The notes under the pieces were generated by a model, which did not search any database, was not told where the DNA came from, and was given only the letters and a program-made list of their open reading frames with translations. From CAYGGE01 sp966250865 (GTDB lineage: Bacteria; Patescibacteriota; UBA1384; CAYGGE01), in assembly GCA_966250865.1 (NCBI GenBank), contig CBINIT010000010.1, forward strand, positions 1 to 34,213: a stretch of DNA of 34,213 nucleotides. The letters run 5' to 3'. Below are positions 22,561 to 29,030 of the stretch, piece after piece. A program made the translations under genes and the position numbers. How positions within the stretch are numbered: position 1 is the stretch's first letter; each line of letters opens with the position of its first letter.

Positions 22561-22902
22561 ATGTTACTCCTCCGTTGGTTACTCAATGCCCTAGCTCTTC
22601 TCGCGGTCTCCTACTTGGTACCGGGATTTGTCGTTGACTCGCTCTATGCCGCCTTTATCACCGCGCTGGTTCTTGGTTTGGTTAATGCCACCATTCGACC
22701 GATTCTTCTGCTCTTAACTCTGCCGATCAACCTCCTCTCGCTTGGGTTCTTCACGCTCGTCATCAACGCCTTCATGATTCTTTTCGTCGCCACAATCGTC
22801 AAAGGCTTTGATGTAGTCAACTTTACCGCTGCCTTCTGGGCCGGTATCGTGCTGTGGCTTATCAGTCTTCTGACTAATGTTCTCATTGACGCAAAGGACT
22901 AG
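22561..22902 (+). CDS. Phage-holin superfamily IV (YvlD-like) membrane protein
   Basis: A 113-residue protein with four membrane segments, matching the small 4-TM family PF04020 (YvlD/mycobacterial phage holin superfamily IV). Typical features are the N-terminal LLRWLLNALALLAVSYLVPGF, LVNATIRPILLLLTLPIN and LGFFTLVINAFMILFVA. Family members on bacterial chromosomes are general membrane proteins with unclear function, not lysis proteins. ATG 22561 is chosen over an upstream in-frame start at 22534 because the -10 box lies 6 nt upstream, as in other leaderless genes. It is divergent from the 21721 orphan. Confidence 0.9.
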   Translation: MLLLRWLLNALALLAVSYLVPGFVVDSLYAAFITALVLGLVNATIRPILLLLTLPINLLSLGFFTLVINAFMILFVATIVKGFDVVNFTAAFWAGIVLWLISLLTNVLIDAKD

Positions 22903-22907
22903 TACTC

Positions 22908-22936
22908 TTTACCTTTGCCTGTAAAACGGGTATACT
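22908..22936 (+). promoter_or_regulatory. Promoter of the cysteine desulfurase gene
   Basis: TTTACC (22908-22913), 17 nt, TATACT (22931-22936). Unlike the leaderless genes, this one has a leader with GAGGG. Confidence 0.65.
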
Positions 22937-22964
22937 AACCTCTTCATTTTACTGAGGGATGTTT

Positions 22965-24131
22965 ATGTCACAACCAAAACGTGAAGTCTATTTAGATCAC
23001 GCAGCGGCAACCTATCTTGATCCTCGGGTCAAGGCGGCTATGGAGCCGTACTGGGAGGCTGATTTTGGCAATCCTTCGTCGCTGTATAGAACAGGTCGAG
23101 AGGCTAAGGCAGTCCTCGAAGAGGCCCGGACGACCATCGCTCGACTTCTGTACTGTGAGCCGAGCGAAATCGTCTTCACTTCAGGTGGCACTGAGAGTAA
23201 TAATCTGGCCATTTTGGGGGTCTGTAAGGCAGCTGAGGCGGCACAATCTCCGAAACGACATATCGTTACCAGCGCTATTGAGCATCACTCTGTCTTAAAC
23301 GTCTGCAAAGAGCTGGAAGCACGTGATTACGAGGTGACCTATGTTCCGGTAGATTCCAAAGGACTGGTTAATCCAGCTGATGTAGCTGCGGCCTTGCGGG
23401 ACGATACACTGCTCGTCAGCATCATGTATGCCAATAACGAAGTCGGAACGATTGAGCCCATCGCTGAAATTGCCGCGCTTTGTCAGGAAAAAGACATCTA
23501 TTTTCATACCGATGCCTGCCAAGCGGCCGGAGCATTGAGTCTCGACACTCGCGCCTTGGGGGTCGATCTCATGACGATTAACGGGATTAAGATCTACGGT
23601 CCGAAAGGAATTGGTTTGCTTTATGTGCGACAAGGTACTCGAATTCGCCCCCTCGTCTATGGTGGCGGGCAGGAAAAGACCCTTCGATCGGGTACGGAAA
23701 ATACCCCTGCTATCGTTGGCTTAGCAAAGGCGCTGGAGCTCGTTGCCTACGAAAAAAATGCTGAAAATGAACGACTGACTACATTGCGTAATGCGTTTTT
23801 TGCCGAACTATCGGCAAAAATTTCAAATGTTAATTTGAACGGTCACCCTACAAAGCGGTTGCCCAATAATGTAAATGTCACGATTGACGGTATCGACGGC
23901 GAAGCCTTCGTCTTGTTAGCTGACCAGGCGGGTATCGCCTGTGCTACTGGCTCTGCCTGCGATACACCAAGTGAAGACCCCTCGCACGTTCTCCTGGCGC
24001 TTGGTCTTTCTCGTGAAGCAGCCCAAGCTTCAGTTCGCTTTACTCTGGGTAAACGAACGAGCAAAGCCGATATTGAGTATGTGCTCCAGGTTATTCCGCC
24101 CATTGTCGACACACTCCGTAGTCGCAACTAG
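22965..24131 (+). CDS. Cysteine desulfurase (NifS/IscS-like)
   Basis: PLP-dependent enzyme taking sulfur from cysteine for Fe-S clusters or tRNA thiolation. Visible motifs: VYLDHAAATYLDP at the N-terminus, FTSGGTESNNLAI, SAIEHHSVL, ANNEVGTIEP, HTDACQAAG, the PLP-lysine in NGIKIYGPKGIG, RSGTENTPAIVGL, and the active-site loop CATGSACDTPSEDPSHVL carrying the nucleophilic Cys. The residue before the PLP-Lys is Ile instead of the usual His. Length 388 is normal. Of two ATGs, the second (22965) is at proper distance from GAGGG. No scaffold (IscU) or thiolase gene follows. Confidence 0.94.
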   Translation: MSQPKREVYLDHAAATYLDPRVKAAMEPYWEADFGNPSSLYRTGREAKAVLEEARTTIARLLYCEPSEIVFTSGGTESNNLAILGVCKAAEAAQSPKRHIVTSAIEHHSVLNVCKELEARDYEVTYVPVDSKGLVNPADVAAALRDDTLLVSIMYANNEVGTIEPIAEIAALCQEKDIYFHTDACQAAGALSLDTRALGVDLMTINGIKIYGPKGIGLLYVRQGTRIRPLVYGGGQEKTLRSGTENTPAIVGLAKALELVAYEKNAENERLTTLRNAFFAELSAKISNVNLNGHPTKRLPNNVNVTIDGIDGEAFVLLADQAGIACATGSACDTPSEDPSHVLLALGLSREAAQASVRFTLGKRTSKADIEYVLQVIPPIVDTLRSRN

Positions 24132-24153
24132 ATCTGCGCTAAGCTACAAAAAG

Positions 24154-24177
24154 AGCAGCGTTTGGCTGCTTTTTTTG
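24154..24177 (+). terminator. Terminator of the cysteine desulfurase gene
   Basis: AGCAGC (24154-24159), 5-nt loop, GCTGCT (24165-24170), then seven T. Confidence 0.9.
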
Positions 24178-24240
24178 TATACATCGCCCAATGGCGAAGG
24201 CACCTTCAGAGGGTATCGTAGGCGCAAGGAGGATAGCAGT

Positions 24241-24423
24241 ATGTTAATTGAAGGAACAGCATTTCGTTGCCAGAACTGTCAGACAGAAATTGAAGTGGTA
24301 TCGGTTAGCCAAGTCGGTGGTCCACTGGTTTGCTGCGAGACAGAGATGAAGCGAGTCGACGATGAATTCGATAAGCTTTTTGAAAAAGAAGCCTATGATG
24401 AGATGGATTATCAATGGGATTAA
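24241..24423 (+). CDS. Small desulforedoxin-like metal-binding protein, 60 aa
   Basis: The 60-residue product has FRCQNCQTEIEVVSVSQVGG followed by PLVCCETEM. This spacing (CxxC, about 16 residues, then CC) matches the desulforedoxin/desulfoferrodoxin N-terminal domain that binds Fe or Zn through four cysteines. The C-terminal 25 residues are acidic (DEFDKLFEKEAYDEMDYQWD). It may be a redox or oxidative-stress protein, or a simple zinc ribbon. The strong SD (GGAGG) places the start at 24241; the open frame upstream is not used. It is the first gene of an apparent three-gene operon with the two genes that follow. Confidence 0.8.
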   Translation: MLIEGTAFRCQNCQTEIEVVSVSQVGGPLVCCETEMKRVDDEFDKLFEKEAYDEMDYQWD

Positions 24424-24436
24424 TTGAGGAGGTTCT

Positions 24437-24757
24437 ATGAAACGTGATTGGGAACAAGAGATCGATGACCTTCGGGGCGAAGTAAAAAGTCTAACGCGCC
24501 AGTTAAAGAAGGCTGGTGGTCAGACCGGTGAAAAGGTTGAGGAGACAGCTTCGCATTATATCGATGAGGCAAGGGACTATTACGATGAATTAAGCCAAAA
24601 GGCAAAAGAAGAGTGGAGTCGAGTCCAAGAAGGGGCTAAAGCCAAGGGTAAAGAGCTCGATCAGTATGCCCGTGAAAAACCATGGCAAACGGCTGGTATG
24701 GCCGCTGCGGCTGGCTTTCTTTTAGCCATGATGATAGGGAGACGGGAACGACGATGA
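24437..24757 (+). CDS. DUF883/YqjD-like membrane-anchored helical protein
   Basis: A 106-residue protein with a long charged helix (DDLRGEVKSLTRQLKKAG, then YIDEARDYYDELSQKAKEEW) and one C-terminal membrane segment (PWQTAGMAAAAGFLLAMMIG) ending RRERR. This is the arrangement of the YqjD/ElaB/DUF883 family, whose E. coli members sit in the inner membrane and bind ribosomes in stationary phase. GAGGAGG 6 nt before the ATG fixes the start. Its stop overlaps the next start (ATGA), as in yqjD-yqjE pairs of other bacteria. Confidence 0.82.
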   Translation: MKRDWEQEIDDLRGEVKSLTRQLKKAGGQTGEKVEETASHYIDEARDYYDELSQKAKEEWSRVQEGAKAKGKELDQYAREKPWQTAGMAAAAGFLLAMMIGRRERR

Positions 24758-25050
24758 GACTACTGACGCTTCTAACTGGTATCGCAACGAGTCGGCTAAC
24801 TGGCCTCCTGTCTCTAGCTAATTTCCGCTTTGCGAAGATGCTCCGACAGGCAGCGGTTTCAGTTGCCCTCTTGCTCGGTAGCGTCATGGGTTGGGTCCTG
24901 GGTGGTATCTTCCTGCTGCTTTCTTTATTCTTTTCCTTTACTGATATGAATCAGCTGGTTACACCGGCACTCTGGACGTCTTTCGTGGGATTTGCCATCG
25001 CTATCATCCTCACTTTTAGTAGCGTGGTGGTGATGCGGCGACCCTGGTAG
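24754..25050 (+). CDS. YqjE-like/holin superfamily III membrane protein
   Basis: A 98-residue protein with an amphipathic N-terminus and two hydrophobic segments (about residues 33-61 and 70-93; VALLLGSVMGWVLGGIFLLL and SFVGFAIAIILTFSSVVV). Size, topology and position after a DUF883-type gene suggest the YqjE/putative phage-holin superfamily III group. It shares ATGA with the preceding gene and so is translationally coupled. Function unknown; cell-envelope role inferred from the partner. Confidence 0.75.
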   Translation: MRLLTLLTGIATSRLTGLLSLANFRFAKMLRQAAVSVALLLGSVMGWVLGGIFLLLSLFFSFTDMNQLVTPALWTSFVGFAIAIILTFSSVVVMRRPW

Positions 25051-25058
25051 CAATACTC

Positions 25059-25087
25059 TTGAGAAATTCGGGCCTTTCTGCTATACT
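25059..25087 (+). promoter_or_regulatory. Promoter of tRNA-Glu
   Basis: TTGAGA (25059-25064), 17 nt, TATACT (25082-25087) with a TGC extension. Confidence 0.8.
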
Positions 25088-25106
25088 TTTCCATGTAACG
25101 CAGCTT

Positions 25107-25183
25107 GGCCCGGTCGTCTAGAGGCCCAGGACGTCGGGTTCTCATCCCGAAAATCAGGGGTTCGAATCCCCTCCGGGCTGCCA
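25107..25183 (+). tRNA. tRNA-Glu (anticodon CTC)
   Basis: Acceptor GGCCCGG/CCGGGCT (G1-T72 wobble), G73 and encoded CCA; anticodon stem TCGGG/CCCGA with loop TTCTCAT, giving anticodon CTC; T-arm GGGGTTCGAATCCCC. Own promoter and terminator. Confidence 0.95.
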
Positions 25184-25310
25184 AAACGAAGAATAGTCAC
25201 CGAAAGGTGGCTGTTTTTCGTTTTGAAGGTCTATAGGGGAGGGATCCGAACGGGCGCGAGCTAGCGCAGTGCCCCGGCCTGAAAGGTCGAATCCCCTCCG
25301 GGCTGCCAAA
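25162..25310 (+). repeat. 24-bp direct repeat of the tRNA-Glu 3' end
   Basis: The last T-arm and acceptor bases of tRNA-Glu plus CCA-AA (25162-25185) recur exactly at 25287-25310, 125 bp downstream. An attachment-site duplication or a tRNA-derived element would both produce this. Confidence 0.85.
25183..25224 (+). terminator. Terminator of tRNA-Glu
   Basis: Outer stem AAAACGAA (25183-25190) with TTCGTTTT (25217-25224) and inner stem AGTCACC/GGTGGCT closed by a GAAA tetraloop. Confidence 0.85.
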
Positions 25311-25346
25311 CTAAAATCACTCATCGCAAGATGGGTGTTTTTAGTT
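25238..25346 (+). ncRNA. tRNA-derived structured element with its own terminator
   Basis: The second copy of the tRNA-Glu 3' end is preceded by a stretch that pairs with it: GGAGGGATCCGA (25238-25249) with the sequence at 25287-25299 (one bulge, one mismatch). Inside this closing stem are a G+C-rich hairpin (CGGGC...GCCCCG with GCG/CGC) and a small hairpin (CCT-GAA-AGG). The unit ends in GGGCTGCCA and is followed by a terminator-type hairpin at 25309-25346 (AACTAAAA...TTTTAGTT outer, 8-bp inner stem). No anticodon arm is seen. It may be a tRNA-like RNA read through from the tRNA promoter or a decayed tRNA copy. Confidence 0.5.
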
Positions 25347-25408
25347 TTGTTTGATGGAGCATTCCACTACAAGAGTTCATTAGTTGCGTACTAATACGCT
25401 CTTGGGCG

Positions 25409-25436
25409 GAGGTAGTAGGTACGGACCTACTACCTC
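25409..25436. terminator. 12-bp inverted repeat downstream of the 25462 gene
   Basis: GAGGTAGTAGGT (25409-25420), 4-nt loop, ACCTACTACCTC (25425-25436). No T-tract on either strand; probably stops or stabilises the minus-strand transcript. Confidence 0.6.
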
Positions 25437-25442
25437 GCTCCT

Positions 25443-25466
25443 GGTAGTCCTCCGCTGAGGGCTACC
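25443..25466 (-). terminator. Hairpin overlapping the stop codon of the 25462 gene
   Basis: A 10-bp stem with one G-T pair (25443-25452 with 25457-25466) includes the TAG stop codon; it is followed by the second hairpin at 25409-25436. Confidence 0.5.
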
Positions 25467-26319
25467 GGCCGGCTGTGGCTTCCGCCTCAGCCTTGGCAAG
25501 CAGCTTGGCGGCGTCATCGTTCAGGACGACGGCACCGTTTTCCCACTTACCGATGATACACTGCTCCGCCATCCCCTTGTTGTTGACGCCGAGGGCGTGA
25601 ATGACGTCTTGTGGGTCGCGGATCATGATCCCCACCTGGGGTTGCTTTTCCAGGGGGCCACCGTCAGGCTCTGCGACCATCGCGAAGCACTTGATCGCTC
25701 TGTCTCGCCGGTTGGGACGGACCAGGCCGATGAGTTCCTTGTCGCGGAAGATGGCGAACAGTCGCTCACCTTTTCCTACGCCTGTCCAGACCACCACCCG
25801 ACCATCCTCGCTCTTCAGCTCATCTGTCTTCCGGAATTGGGGATGTTTAGGCTGTGTGGCCTCTTCGGCAAGGAACTGCTTCCAGGCCTTCGGGCGGATC
25901 GCCTGGAGGTACGAAGTGATCTCCCCTTCGGGTTCTCCCGGCAGCGGATCGGTGTAGGCGAGCAGGTAGACTTTCTCGCCATGTTTCAGACCGCTCTGGG
26001 TGACCTGGGCGAAGCTCACCGGCACGTTCTTCTGGCCGGCGAATGCCACGACCGCATTGCCGGACTTGAGCTGGAGCGTCCCCTCCTTGCCGTAGACCGG
26101 CTTGAGGAGCTGGAAGAGCTGCCGACGGATCGGCTGCTGCAGCTCCGCGGGGATCTTGACGGTCACCCAGTCGCGTTTCGGCTGCTCTGCCGGCGCGGAC
26201 GTGGCGGCGGGAGTGACGGGGGCCTGCGGACGGGATCCGCATCCACCCATGTTCATGAGGAGTCCAACCACCAAAAGGAGGGCGGCTCCGATGCACAACG
26301 ACCTGTTACTTGGGTACAT
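25462..26319 (-). CDS. Predicted lipoprotein, orphan, 285 aa
   Basis: Unrecognised protein with a lipoprotein signal: basic N-terminus (MYPSNRS), hydrophobic core (AALLLVVGLLM) and a lipobox-like MGGC with Cys27. A Pro/Ala/Thr-rich linker (RPQAPVTPAATSAPAEQP) follows, then a mixed alpha/beta domain to the end (WVTVKIPAELQQPIRRQLFQ, FAIFRDKELIGLVRPNRRD). ATG 26319 is chosen because the frame upstream begins at a TTG and lies in the hairpin leader. The gene is G+C-rich, monocistronic, with a consensus promoter, leader of about 130 nt and tandem 3' hairpins. A conflicting plus-strand frame lacks these signals. Confidence 0.72.
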   Translation of the reverse strand: MYPSNRSLCIGAALLLVVGLLMNMGGCGSRPQAPVTPAATSAPAEQPKRDWVTVKIPAELQQPIRRQLFQLLKPVYGKEGTLQLKSGNAVVAFAGQKNVPVSFAQVTQSGLKHGEKVYLLAYTDPLPGEPEGEITSYLQAIRPKAWKQFLAEEATQPKHPQFRKTDELKSEDGRVVVWTGVGKGERLFAIFRDKELIGLVRPNRRDRAIKCFAMVAEPDGGPLEKQPQVGIMIRDPQDVIHALGVNNKGMAEQCIIGKWENGAVVLNDDAAKLLAKAEAEATAGR

Positions 26320-26361
26320 AATGTAACCCGTGCCGATTGCCGATCGGCGTTGACGATTCTT

Positions 26362-26403
26362 CTGCTTTGGCGGAGCAGAAGTTGAGGACCTTTGCCTCAG
26401 GAG
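26362..26403 (-). promoter_or_regulatory. Two leader hairpins of the 25462 lipoprotein gene
   Basis: CTTCTGCT/AGCAGAAG (8 bp, 7-nt loop) and TGAGG/CCTCA (5 bp, 7-nt loop) stand in tandem in the leader between promoter and ATG. Confidence 0.6.
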
Positions 26404-26453
26404 ATTGTGCTCTGACAACCTTACTGTGACAAGGGTCGACGAAGAAACAGCTT

Positions 26454-26482
26454 ATTATATGCTTAACAGGTTAATTTGTCAA
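26454..26482 (-). promoter_or_regulatory. Consensus promoter of the 25462 gene
   Basis: On the minus strand TTGACA (26477-26482), 17 nt, TATAAT (26454-26459): both boxes perfect, at ideal spacing. Confidence 0.88.
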
Positions 26483-26502
26483 TACTAATCTTGGTCATAA
26501 TA

Positions 26503-26540
26503 AAACAAAAAGGCGCTCGGACCGTACTGGTCCGAGGCCT
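26503..26540 (-). terminator. Terminator of the 26573 gene
   Basis: AGGC-G-CTCGGACC (26511-26523) pairs with GGTCCGAG-GCCT (26529-26540) with one bulge; on the minus strand the tail reads TTTTTGTTTTATTA. Confidence 0.9.
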
Positions 26541-26572
26541 CTTTGTCAGTTACCGCCGAGCTGGCGGGCTGA

Positions 26573-26995
26573 TCAGGTAGAAGCTGGCGCTCCTACCGGC
26601 GTGGTGAGAAGTGCCGCCTCTGGCCCTTCCTTGCGCTGCGTGATGTTGCGGAGGACGAACACGTTCACTTCGATGACCCAGCGCAGTTCATCGCCCGGGA
26701 GCGCGTCTCTCCACATGGCGAAGTCTGGGTCGCCCTCCCCCGCCTCATGGACCTTGGGATAGCGGAAGTCTGAGGCTTCGATTTGAACCCGTACCCCACC
26801 GGGGATGGACTTGGGGGCAGACTTGATTCGCCAGCCCGAAGCCTTCAGCTCGGTTTCAGGCAGTCGCCGGATGATAGGTTCTCGTTTCGGTTTGCTGGTA
26901 CTTCCACTCGAACGCCGTTTGACGATCATCACGGCTACGCCAACCACTACGAGGAGCACGAAAGCGGCTCCGGCGACCAGATGTACGTTCTGCAT
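26573..26995 (-). CDS. Membrane-anchored orphan protein, 140 aa
   Basis: Unrecognised. One N-terminal membrane segment (VAGAAFVLLVVVGVAVMIV, residues about 6-24) followed by a positively charged stop (KRRSSGSTSKPKREP), so the remaining 110 residues probably face the cytosol. That part has likely beta strands (VRVQIEASDFRY, LRWVIEVNVFVLRN). AAGGAG lies 12 nt before the ATG, partly in a CTCC/GGAG hairpin that could mask it. Own promoter and terminator, G+C-rich coding sequence; the neighbouring orphans also carry secretion or anchor signals. Confidence 0.68.
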   Translation of the reverse strand: MQNVHLVAGAAFVLLVVVGVAVMIVKRRSSGSTSKPKREPIIRRLPETELKASGWRIKSAPKSIPGGVRVQIEASDFRYPKVHEAGEGDPDFAMWRDALPGDELRWVIEVNVFVLRNITQRKEGPEAALLTTPVGAPAST

Positions 26996-27062
26996 CTCTC
27001 AGCTTCTCCTTCGGAGGAACGGCTGCACGTGTCAGTAAAGCTTCCGCACAGCGAATGTCGAT

Positions 27063-27091
27063 ATCTTATCTGGCACTTACTTGCCTGTCAA
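27063..27091 (-). promoter_or_regulatory. Promoter of the 26573 gene
   Basis: On the minus strand TTGACA (27086-27091), 17 nt, TAAGAT (27063-27068). Its -35 abuts the -35 of the divergent B3/B4 gene. Confidence 0.82.
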
Positions 27092-27109
27092 TAAAGAACT
27101 CGTTATACT
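27081..27109 (+). promoter_or_regulatory. Promoter of the B3/B4-domain gene, leaderless type
   Basis: TTGCCT (27081-27086), 17 nt, TATACT (27104-27109), 6 nt to the ATG at 27116. Shares base 27086 with the opposite promoter. Confidence 0.75.
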
Positions 27110-27115
27110 CCAGAC

Positions 27116-27814
27116 ATGAAAATACACATTGATCAAAAAATCTTTACCCAATTCCCCGAAGCGACGATCGGCGTTCTTATTGCCGAGAACATCGACAACA
27201 ACTATCGAGATGGCCAAATCGAAGCGCTTCTTCGCCAGGTTGAGGTAGAAACTCGAACTCGTTTTGAAGGGCAAGTGCTCAGCGAACACCCAAGCATTCA
27301 AGCCTGGCGAAAAGCCTACAAAATCTTCAAAGCTGGCGACTACCGCTGCTCTGCTGAAAATCTGACAAAACGAGTCCTAAAGGGCGGCCAGATACCCGCT
27401 ATTAACCCCCTCGTTGACCTCTACAATGCAATGTCCCTTAAATACACCTTCCCAATCGGCGGGGAGGACCTCGACTGTGTACGGGGCGATATTTGGCTTA
27501 CAGAGGCTATCGGCAATGAAGAATTTATCCCCCTCGGCAGTACCGATAATGACTCGCCCGACAAGGGGGAGATCATTTATCGAGACGATGAGACGGTGCT
27601 GTGCCGAAAATGGAACTGGCGAGAGTCGGACAAGACGAAATTGATCCCACAGACAACCAGAGCCGTATTCTTTATCGAGGGATTACAGTCTACGGACCGA
27701 CCGCAAATTGAAGCTGCCTTAGCTGACTATTCGACGCTTATTCATGATCATTGTGGTGCAACAAGCTCCTTTCAGGTTCTCGACTATCAGTCACCCACCT
27801 TAGATCTCGATTGA
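27116..27814 (+). CDS. B3/B4 tRNA-binding (editing-type) domain protein
   Basis: A 232-residue protein corresponding to the B3/B4 domain of phenylalanyl-tRNA synthetase beta subunit, found as stand-alone proteins in many bacteria. Family features: HPSIQAWRKAYKIFKAGDYR, SAENLTKRVLKGGQIPAINPL (read in two parts), VDLYNAMSLKYTFPIGGEDLD and TTRAVFFIEGL. In the synthetase this domain clears mischarged Tyr-tRNA; free versions are proposed to act in tRNA or amino-acid quality control. No membrane segment. Composition fits the housekeeping genes, not the G+C-rich orphans on either side. Leaderless start. Confidence 0.85.
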   Translation: MKIHIDQKIFTQFPEATIGVLIAENIDNNYRDGQIEALLRQVEVETRTRFEGQVLSEHPSIQAWRKAYKIFKAGDYRCSAENLTKRVLKGGQIPAINPLVDLYNAMSLKYTFPIGGEDLDCVRGDIWLTEAIGNEEFIPLGSTDNDSPDKGEIIYRDDETVLCRKWNWRESDKTKLIPQTTRAVFFIEGLQSTDRPQIEAALADYSTLIHDHCGATSSFQVLDYQSPTLDLD

Positions 27815-27835
27815 TTTTAAAATAGGGTTAGAGGC

Positions 27836-27865
27836 TTGACCACAACAGGTTTATAATGATATCTT
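27836..27865 (+). promoter_or_regulatory. Promoter of the 27952 gene
   Basis: TTGACC (27836-27841), 18 nt, TATCTT (27860-27865). An alternative TATAAT at 27852-27857 lacks a -35. Confidence 0.55.
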
Positions 27866-27872
27866 CTTGGTC

Positions 27873-27925
27873 GTTGCGAACTTGGGTGTTTCGCGGCGAA
27901 CGTCTTTTTGTGCGCCTGTATGCGC
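27873..27925 (+). promoter_or_regulatory. Leader hairpins of the 27952 gene
   Basis: GTTGCGAA (27873-27880) with TTCGCGGC (27890-27897), with two G-T pairs, starts at the predicted transcript end; GTGCGC/GCGCAC follows (6 bp, 6-nt loop). AGGGGG then precedes the ATG. Confidence 0.5.
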
Positions 27926-27951
27926 ACCTATGAACAGGGGGACTCGAAAAA

Positions 27952-28578
27952 ATGGGACGTTTAGTGCACCTTTTGCTGCTTCTGGCGCTTGTTTTTGGTG
28001 CGGTGCCTCAGGCATGCGCCGAAGAGGCTCACACCGCGTCAAGCGCCGAGCACAAAGTCATTACTCGCTTCGACCTGTTGCCGGAGCGTGGCCCTGGCTA
28101 CAGCATCGGCGTTGGCCTTGATCGCTTCTGGCTGTGGGGCTACGACCTCAACGGCGAGGAGCATCGCAGTATCGAGGCTGGGTACCTTTACCCGGCGCTT
28201 CGCACGCATGCACTGACTCTCGAAGTCGGCGCCTTTCTGGCTGATCTGGAGGACCACCTCTACGTTGAGCCGTGGATCGAATTCCACGGCGCTCACCACC
28301 GTCTTACCTACGATGGTGAAGTCGGCCTCTATGTGCCGATGAGCCACCACGGCCATCGGGCGCTCCACAGCCATGAATTATTTGCTGGCTACCGCGTGGA
28401 TCACCGGTGGATATTGGGTCTCGCTACTGACTTCTACAAGCCAGACGGGGAGGAATTCCATCCCTCTGTCGGGCCGGAGGTCCGAATTCAGGCCAGTAAA
28501 CACACCACGCTCGGCCTCCGCTGGCTGCATGGCAGCGAAGGTCATTCCGGCCGGCTCGAATTACGCCGGTCGTTCTAG
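27952..28578 (+). CDS. Secreted beta-rich orphan protein with outer-membrane-like C-terminus
   Basis: Unrecognised 208-residue protein with a clear signal peptide (LVHLLLLLALVFGAVPQACA, AxA cleavage after residue 23). The mature part is rich in alternating strands (SIEAGYLYPALRTHALTLEV, LYVEPWIEFHGAHHRLTYDG), has several His/aromatic residues, and ends in RLELRRSF. A C-terminal strand ending in Phe is a signature of outer-membrane beta-barrels, which would be surprising in a single-membrane lineage. GGGGG 11 nt before the ATG supports the start. G+C-rich, with hairpin leader and strong terminator. Confidence 0.72.
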   Translation: MGRLVHLLLLLALVFGAVPQACAEEAHTASSAEHKVITRFDLLPERGPGYSIGVGLDRFWLWGYDLNGEEHRSIEAGYLYPALRTHALTLEVGAFLADLEDHLYVEPWIEFHGAHHRLTYDGEVGLYVPMSHHGHRALHSHELFAGYRVDHRWILGLATDFYKPDGEEFHPSVGPEVRIQASKHTTLGLRWLHGSEGHSGRLELRRSF

Positions 28579-28600
28579 GAGCAGTTCGCTCCCCATCTCT

Positions 28601-28647
28601 AAAAAAAGCAAAGGCCGCTCCCGGTGGGGAGCGGCCTCGCTGCTTTT
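28601..28647. terminator. Bidirectional terminator (27952 gene and response regulator)
   Basis: Inner 10-bp stem GGCCGCTCCC/GGGAGCGGCC (28613-28622 with 28627-28636) and outer AAAAGCA/TGCTTTT (28604-28610 with 28641-28647), with T-runs on both strands. Confidence 0.9.
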
Positions 28648-28657
28648 ATCCGTATCC

Positions 28658-29023
28658 TTATAAGTTTTTTTCGATGTCTTTAAGAAGTTTGACAAGCTTA
28701 CTGGGTTCAGTTTCTACTTTAAAGAAGTAGCCGGCTGAACCAAAATGTTGAGCTTTCTGAATAGTTTCTTCGGGAATGTTGCTTAAGATATACACGGGAA
28801 TGTGCTTGGTTTCCGGTGTGCTTTTGAAGCGCTTTAGCACATCGAGCCCATTCATTTTTGGCATAATGATGTCTAATAGGATCACGTCAGGTTGGGCCTT
28901 AATGGCAACCTGCAGTCCTTCTTCGCCATCTGGCGCTGTTACTACCTCAAAGCCCTCGCTCTTCAACTTGTCTTCGTATAGAGTTAGGAGTGCCTTCTCG
29001 TCGTCGATAACTAGTACTTTCAT
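28658..29023 (-). CDS. Response regulator, receiver domain only
   Basis: A 121-residue CheY-like receiver with no output domain. MKVLVIDDEKALLTLYEDKL holds the acidic pocket, VILLDIIMPKMNG holds the phospho-acceptor Asp, VYILSNIPEE contains the switch Ser/Thr position, and YFFKVET the conserved Lys. ATG 29023 is preceded by GAGG at good distance; the frame upstream overlaps the kinase gene. It lies 7 nt after the histidine kinase stop, forming an operon, so it is presumably phosphorylated by that kinase and signals through protein contacts. Confidence 0.95.
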   Translation of the reverse strand: MKVLVIDDEKALLTLYEDKLKSEGFEVVTAPDGEEGLQVAIKAQPDVILLDIIMPKMNGLDVLKRFKSTPETKHIPVYILSNIPEETIQKAQHFGSAGYFFKVETEPSKLVKLLKDIEKNL

Positions 29024-29030
29024 TATTACC

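Noticed and set aside
24951..25184. Minus-strand open frame across tRNA-Glu (RRGFEPL-like peptide)
   Set aside because: It is the antisense of the tRNA T-arm and anticodon region, a common false ORF.
25597..26385. Long plus-strand open frame opposite the lipoprotein gene
   Set aside because: Shadow of a G+C-rich gene; the minus-strand product has a lipoprotein signal, promoter and terminators.
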